60,219 bases of DNA from Pseudomonadota bacterium (GTDB lineage Bacteria > Pseudomonadota > Alphaproteobacteria > Puniceispirillales > Marisalimonadaceae). Shown piece after piece: positions 56,438 to 60,219 of this stretch (within the stretch, counting starts at the first letter, position 1; each line of letters starts with the position of its first letter). The notes beneath the pieces are model-generated. The model saw nothing but the letters and a program-made list of their open reading frames with translations, ran no database searches and had not been told where the DNA came from. The position numbers and the translations under genes are program-made. Location: the NCBI GenBank assembly GCA_027625145.1, contig JAQBXK010000010.1, positions 1-60,219 of the forward strand, read 5' to 3'.

Positions 56438-56800
56438 ATGGCTGAAGAAATAATAGATTTAAGAGAACGCATTGAAAAAATGCGGATAGAAATAAATAAA
56501 GAAAATTTATTACAAAAAGTTAATAATAAACCAATAGAAGTTCATCACAAAATGACAAATACAAATATTTCAATGTCTCTTCAAAAAAAAGTTGAAAATG
56601 AATTTTATCAAAATGAAGTAAACAACGAAGTTAATGAATTAAACAGTAATATAAAACCAGATAATAAGGATCAAATATTCCCTTCTGTTAGTCTTTCTGT
56701 TAAAAATCCTGTTTCTAGCAAGCTTTTAGTTGCAATAATAATTTTACAACTATTATCTAATATAGGAATATTATATTTTTTATATCTTGGAATGGAGTAG
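56438..56800 (+). CDS. Tail-anchored membrane protein of unknown function, 120 aa
   Basis: Residues 1-95 are hydrophilic and charged, with a helical N-terminus (DLRERIEKMRIEINKENLLQKV) and Asn/Glu-rich middle. Residues 98-117 form a single C-terminal membrane segment (LLVAIIILQLLSNIGILYFL). No family is recognised. Its stop codon lies three bases before the TTG start of the M23 gene, and the GGAG site for that gene is inside its last codons, so the two are coupled. It could link bactofilin filaments to the periplasmic peptidase; this is an inference from position. Confidence 0.65.
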   Translation: MAEEIIDLRERIEKMRIEINKENLLQKVNNKPIEVHHKMTNTNISMSLQKKVENEFYQNEVNNEVNELNSNIKPDNKDQIFPSVSLSVKNPVSSKLLVAIIILQLLSNIGILYFLYLGME

Positions 56801-56803
56801 ATT

Positions 56804-58138
56804 TTGGTTAATACCAAAATAACTGATTTTGAAAAAAAAATACCTCCCATAAAAACTGGTCAAAGGTTTGGTGAACGCACATCCAATAAAAAACTAGGAC
56901 TATTTTCAGAGAGAAGATTTCTTATTTTTACAAAAAAAGGGCCAATTGAAATTACCTTTAAGCCTATTCATTATACTGGTGCCATAATGACTGCTATTGT
57001 TGGAATTACAAGTATAGTTTATTGGTCTGCCATGGGAATTTATTCAGCAATAGATGTTGCAAATAAACAAGATTTGATAGCTCAAGCCTCTGCAAATGTC
57101 CCTGATCTTATAGAAAATGATTACGACACCAAAGAAAATATTTTAAATAAGGGTGAGACTAATATTACAATTGCTATTGACAATCTAAATTCCATTGATA
57201 TCAAAAATGAAACATTAACTAATGAAATTTTAAAATCAATAGAATTGGAAACTGTTAACAACAAAGTTAATAATGAAGAAAGTGTTCTGAATACAGAAAA
57301 AGAAATTAATAATCTAGCAAACACTAATCCTGAAATTTTAACAAACGATGACTTGATTAAAGACAAAAAAATATCTGAAATAAATAATAATGATGAGTTT
57401 GATAGCTTTTATAATGATAAAACTATTGATAAATTAAGTGTTTTTCCTAAAGCACCAATAATTAATGATAAGGTTAAAAACTTTAGATTCATTGCTTCAG
57501 TTGACAATGAATTATTGACTATGGAAAAGGTATTTAAACTTCTTAATGTTAATATCGAAGGTAAAAATGATAAATTAAAAAATGTTACGAGCCTTATAGA
57601 AAATAGCTCAAACATTGACCCTGATAGTAATCTGTTTTTTACTAGTCTTAAAGAACGTCTTAATTTACTAGCTATTTATAAAAATGCCCTTCAATTTATC
57701 CCTTTAAAACCACCTATGGAACATTATTATATTTCAAGTCAATATGGGAAAAGGAAACATCCTGTTACTGGTAAATATAGAATTCATCATGGAATAGATC
57801 TAGCTGGAACTTGGCAAGAAAAAATTTCTGTTTCTGCTGATGGAACTGTTGTTTTTGCTGGATATCATGGAACCTTTGGGAAAGTTATAAGAATAAAACA
57901 CCGATATGGAATTGTAACTACATATGGCCATTTAGCTAAAATTAATGTTAAAATGGGAGACATAGTTTCAGAAGGTCAAACTATCGGAAAAATGGGACGA
58001 ACTGGAAGAGTTGATGGAGCACACTTACATTATGAAATTTCAGTTAATGGAAAATCTCAAAATCCTAACTCATATATTAAAGTAGGAAGAAACCTACTCA
58101 GTAGAACATCTTTAAAAGAGATCGTAGAAGTTAAATAA
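56804..58138 (+). CDS. M23-family peptidoglycan endopeptidase, membrane-anchored
   Basis: A 444-aa protein: a basic cytoplasmic leader (1-55), one membrane segment near 57-80, an Asn/Glu-rich periplasmic stalk (about 95-290) and a LytM/M23 domain near 305-435. Zinc ligands are intact: HHGID near 327-331 (H-x3-D) and HLHYE near 404-408 (H-x-H), with YGHLAKINVKMGDIVSEGQTIGKMGRTGR between them. It should cut peptide cross-links in the cell wall. The start is TTG at 56804 with GGAG seven bases upstream. The gene is coupled to the tail-anchored protein and divergent from three bactofilins. Confidence 0.93.
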   Translation: MVNTKITDFEKKIPPIKTGQRFGERTSNKKLGLFSERRFLIFTKKGPIEITFKPIHYTGAIMTAIVGITSIVYWSAMGIYSAIDVANKQDLIAQASANVPDLIENDYDTKENILNKGETNITIAIDNLNSIDIKNETLTNEILKSIELETVNNKVNNEESVLNTEKEINNLANTNPEILTNDDLIKDKKISEINNNDEFDSFYNDKTIDKLSVFPKAPIINDKVKNFRFIASVDNELLTMEKVFKLLNVNIEGKNDKLKNVTSLIENSSNIDPDSNLFFTSLKERLNLLAIYKNALQFIPLKPPMEHYYISSQYGKRKHPVTGKYRIHHGIDLAGTWQEKISVSADGTVVFAGYHGTFGKVIRIKHRYGIVTTYGHLAKINVKMGDIVSEGQTIGKMGRTGRVDGAHLHYEISVNGKSQNPNSYIKVGRNLLSRTSLKEIVEVK

Positions 58139-58146
58139 TTATTTTT

Positions 58147-58163
58147 TTGGCACAACAAATGCA
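58147..58163 (+). promoter_or_regulatory. Candidate sigma-54 promoter
   Basis: TTGGCACAACAAATGCA has TGGCAC at -24 and GC at -12 with exactly ten bases between GG and GC; the only departure from TGGCAC-N5-TTGCA is A for the first T of the -12 box. It lies 29 bases before the start codon of a 56-aa ORF with a good ribosome-binding site, and about 400 bases from the end of rpoN itself. No enhancer-binding-protein site was identified. Confidence 0.65.
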
Positions 58164-58191
58164 TCTTTAGATATATATAAGGAGCATGATG

Positions 58192-58362
58192 ATGCATTTA
58201 ATAAATAATAAAAATATAAATAGTCCAAAAACAATTAAAACTCTATCAAATCTAAATGACTATATTATACAAATTGATTATTTTGATAAAAATGGTAATA
58301 AAAAAATTAAAAATAATATTCCTCTTGAATATATCTTTAATAAAAAACAAACTAGTATTTAA
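58192..58362 (+). CDS. Small protein, 56 aa, behind a sigma-54-like promoter
   Basis: ATG 58192 is seven bases after AAGGAG; two further in-frame ATGs (58186, 58189) lie too close to that site. The product is hydrophilic, Asn/Lys/Ile-rich, with MHLINNKNINSPKTIKTL at the start and NIPLEYIFNKKQTSI at the end. It has no membrane segment and no recognised family. The last 15 codons lie inside a tandem repeat shared with the tail of rpoN. The promoter and ribosome-binding site make it a credible gene. Function unknown. Confidence 0.6.
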   Translation: MHLINNKNINSPKTIKTLSNLNDYIIQIDYFDKNGNKKIKNNIPLEYIFNKKQTSI

Positions 58363-58721
58363 TTACTTCCAATTTTTTTTAAACTAGAAACTCTTCTTCT
58401 ATCTGCACTAGATAGAATTTTTAACATATCTCTATATTTAGCAACTATTCTTTTTGCTATATCCATTCTTTCTGTGCTTAAAATATTTTCTGGTTTATCA
58501 ACATTAAGAGAGCTTTAAGATTCCTCTTAAATAAATGTTTAATAAAAATTAAATAGTATTTAATTACTTCCAAATCTTTTTAAATTAGAAGCTCTTCTTC
58601 TATGTGCACTAGATGGAATCTTTAGCATATCTCTATATTTAGCAACAGTTCTTCTTGCAATATCCATTCCTTCTTTACTTAAAATATTTGCTAATTTATC
58701 ATCGCTAAGAGGCTTGCCTGA
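58318..58721. repeat. Diverged tandem duplication at the rpoN 3' end
   Basis: Two copies of about 201 bp, 58318-58519 and 58520-58721. Both begin ATTCCTCTT, continue through TTTAATAAAAA, then share TAGTATTTAATTACTTCCAA and about 140 bases that in the second copy encode the RpoN C-terminus. By eye about 85% of bases agree over 162 aligned positions without gaps. The duplicated unit therefore spans the end of the 56-aa ORF and the last 50 codons of rpoN. Confidence 0.88.
58359..58514 (-). pseudogene. Truncated RpoN C-terminal fragment (RpoN box)
   Basis: The first repeat copy still reads as a 51-codon frame: RMDIAKRIVAKYRDMLKILS followed by SADRRRVSSLKKIGSN and a stop. It aligns with GMDIARRTVAKYRDMLKIPS and SAHRRRASNLKRFGSN at the end of intact RpoN. 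The RpoN box (ARRTVAKYRE-type), which contacts the -24 element, is kept as AKRIVAKYRD. A TAA directly upstream and the absence of a start codon or ribosome-binding site argue that it is not translated alone. Confidence 0.85.
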
Positions 58722-60053
58722 GATTTCTGAAGATATAAGCTTCTTTATAGTCTCTCTTACTGCTGATGATGCGTGCATTTCAGAATCTTCTGAATTTGCT
58801 ATAGAAGAAGAGAAAAAAGATTTCATAGTTAAAGCGCCCCATTCTGTTAAAATTAATTTACCATTAGTTACTCTTGAAATGGTGCTTTCATGCATGCCTA
58901 TAGCTTCAGAAATATCTTTTAATATCATCGGCTTCATATGACTTAATCCATGTTTAAAAAAACCAACTTGTTTTTTAACTATTTCAGATACAACTCTTAA
59001 AATAGTTTTATTTCTCTGCTCAACTGCTTTTTTTAACCAACGGGCTTCACCAATTTTTTCTGACGTAAAATCAAAGCCCTTTTCATCTAAATTAAAATTA
59101 TTTATTTCTTCAATATATTCTTCATCTAGATTAACGGTAGGAAGAGTAGATCCATTAAGATCAATTCTCCAACCTTTTGGTGTTTTTGATATAATCACAT
59201 CAGGTTGATCAATTAGAACCTCTTCTTGTGTAAAAATTTCTGCTGGTTTAGGGTTTAAAGTTTTAATTATTTTTATCATTTCAAATAATTTACTTTCTGT
59301 AACACCGCATAATTTACTAACCTGCTTAATTTTACCAATAGGCAACATATCAAGGTTATCTAAAAGTATTTTAAAAGCATTATTAAAATGGTTATATTCA
59401 ATTAATTGATATTCCAAGCATTCTGATAAATTTCTTGAAAAAATTCCAGTAGGCTCCAATTTTTGAACTTCAGGTAATATTTTTAAAACTTTATTTTCAT
59501 CAATATTTAAATCTAAAGCAATTTCAGAAATAGGCGTTAAAAGCCATCCACTGGGATGTAAGTAGTCTATCATTCCAATTGCTATTGCTTTATCAATTTT
59601 ACTTTTAAAATTTAAGTTTATTTGAGCAATCAAATGATCTCGTAAAGAAATTTTATTTTCTGTTGTTTTTTCAATCACTTCTCCAGCAGAAATTAAATTT
59701 CCTTTATTAATAACCTCTTTTTCATATAATTTTTTATTTTCAGATTTAAAGTCTAATGAAATATGACTATCAAAAGTATTTTGCAATTCTGTTAAATTCT
59801 CATTATGAAGAGGATCAGAAGTATTATTTAAATTGTCACATATATCAGGAGTATCCTTTTCAACATTATTAGATTGACTAATTTCATTAGTACCAATTTT
59901 TTCTTTTAAAAAAGGATTTTCTAATTGGGCATTCTCAATGAATTCAGTTAATTCAATATTAGATAACTGAAGTAATTTAATAGCTTGCTGTAATTGTGGT
60001 GTCATTATTAATGACTGATTTTGCTTTAATTTTAACTGCTGACCTAATTTCAT
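58560..60053 (-). CDS. rpoN: RNA polymerase sigma-54 factor
   Basis: Directs transcription from -24/-12 promoters with enhancer-binding ATPases. It is 497 aa from ATG 60053, which has TGGAG before it; a GTG at 60065 is open but less likely. Region I is MKLGQQLKLKQNQSLIMTPQLQQAIKLLQLSNIEL. An acidic region II spans about 45-120 and the core-binding domain about 125-310. SHMKPMILKDISEAIGMHESTISRVTNGKLILTEWG near 378-413 is the helix-turn-helix and ARRTVAKYRDMLKIPSSAHRR near 466-486 the RpoN box. The C-terminal part is tandemly duplicated just downstream. The 150 bases upstream to the window end are AT-rich and hold no gene. Confidence 0.96.
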   Translation of the reverse strand: MKLGQQLKLKQNQSLIMTPQLQQAIKLLQLSNIELTEFIENAQLENPFLKEKIGTNEISQSNNVEKDTPDICDNLNNTSDPLHNENLTELQNTFDSHISLDFKSENKKLYEKEVINKGNLISAGEVIEKTTENKISLRDHLIAQINLNFKSKIDKAIAIGMIDYLHPSGWLLTPISEIALDLNIDENKVLKILPEVQKLEPTGIFSRNLSECLEYQLIEYNHFNNAFKILLDNLDMLPIGKIKQVSKLCGVTESKLFEMIKIIKTLNPKPAEIFTQEEVLIDQPDVIISKTPKGWRIDLNGSTLPTVNLDEEYIEEINNFNLDEKGFDFTSEKIGEARWLKKAVEQRNKTILRVVSEIVKKQVGFFKHGLSHMKPMILKDISEAIGMHESTISRVTNGKLILTEWGALTMKSFFSSSIANSEDSEMHASSAVRETIKKLISSEISGKPLSDDKLANILSKEGMDIARRTVAKYRDMLKIPSSAHRRRASNLKRFGSN

Positions 60054-60219
60054 TTTTATCTCCACAACTCTTATTAAGAATTAATTTATTAGATAAAAAC
60101 AATTAAAGTAGTATAAATCAAAGTCTTAATTTGACATAAAAACAGTGTCGAATTAATGACAGTTTAAATTAAAAAGAAAATATTATTGATTAAAAAATAA
60201 CTATTTATAATCAATAACT

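Overview
The window is about 60 kb of AT-rich chromosome (roughly 30% G+C) from what is very probably a free-living, streamlined alphaproteobacterium. The main evidence is a circularly permuted two-piece tmRNA gene (42061-42341), an alpha-type SspB adaptor beside it, a 41-residue L36 of the alphaproteobacterial type, and the gene order thyA-folA-hflK-hflC-degP / serB / miaA-ilvB-ilvH-ilvC. An rpoN gene and a full mreBCD-mrdAB cluster argue against the SAR11/Pelagibacter core. Intergenic gaps are short and genes often overlap. I see no tRNA, rRNA, CRISPR array or complete mobile element.

Layout. 1-1240 is foreign: a G+C-rich stretch with the first codons of an IS3-type orfA, a UUCG-loop terminator, an orphan 196-aa gene and a convergent 52-aa cysteine/histidine-rich ORF. 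1424-3141 carries a DCC-family protein, a cytidylyltransferase-like protein and a CDP-alcohol phosphatidyltransferase. 3240-6273 is a decay patch of three adjacent broken genes: a glutathione S-transferase copy (one nonsense codon), an MFS transporter (one frameshift) and a spermidine-synthase-like protein (one nonsense codon). 6400-18484 holds peripheral metabolism (3-hydroxyisobutyrate dehydrogenase-like, flavoprotein, Gfo/Idh, zinc-less alcohol dehydrogenase, SMP-30, PQQ sugar dehydrogenase, glucokinase), a secreted nuclease, uracil-DNA glycosylase and the intact glutathione S-transferase paralogue. 18500-30271 is envelope biology: yhbY, glmS and glmU for UDP-GlcNAc, a glycosyltransferase-like protein, an SbmA/BacA transporter and the rod-shape cluster mreB-mreC-mreD-mrdA-mrdB. 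30396-42004 is the conserved block ilvC-ilvH-ilvB-miaA, serB, degP, hflC-hflK, mrp, folA, thyA. 42061-46775 has tmRNA, sspB, class I fumarase, a tartrate-dehydratase-like enolase-superfamily protein, rpmJ and msrA.

46908-52103 is a four-gene operon that should make spermidine without S-adenosylmethionine: arginine decarboxylase, a carboxy(nor)spermidine dehydrogenase, carboxy(nor)spermidine decarboxylase and agmatinase. The only gene in the window resembling classical spermidine synthase is the broken one at 5560-6273. 52112-54801 is trxB, purU and an alpha/beta hydrolase. 55165-58138 is a cytoskeleton/cell-wall module: three consecutive bactofilins divergent from a one-pass membrane protein and an M23 endopeptidase. 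58147-60053 is rpoN. Its 3' end is tandemly duplicated (period about 201 bp), leaving a degenerate RpoN-box fragment. The other end of the duplicated unit is the tail of a 56-aa ORF preceded by a near-consensus sigma-54 promoter.

The strongest leads are the rpoN tail duplication with its sigma-54-driven small ORF, the AdoMet-independent polyamine operon paired with a dead SpeE-like gene, the tmRNA-sspB pair with an unusual short tag, the triple bactofilin-M23 locus, and a small secreted protein made of three exact-length 25-residue repeats. All calls come from reading sequence and translations. No database search was run.
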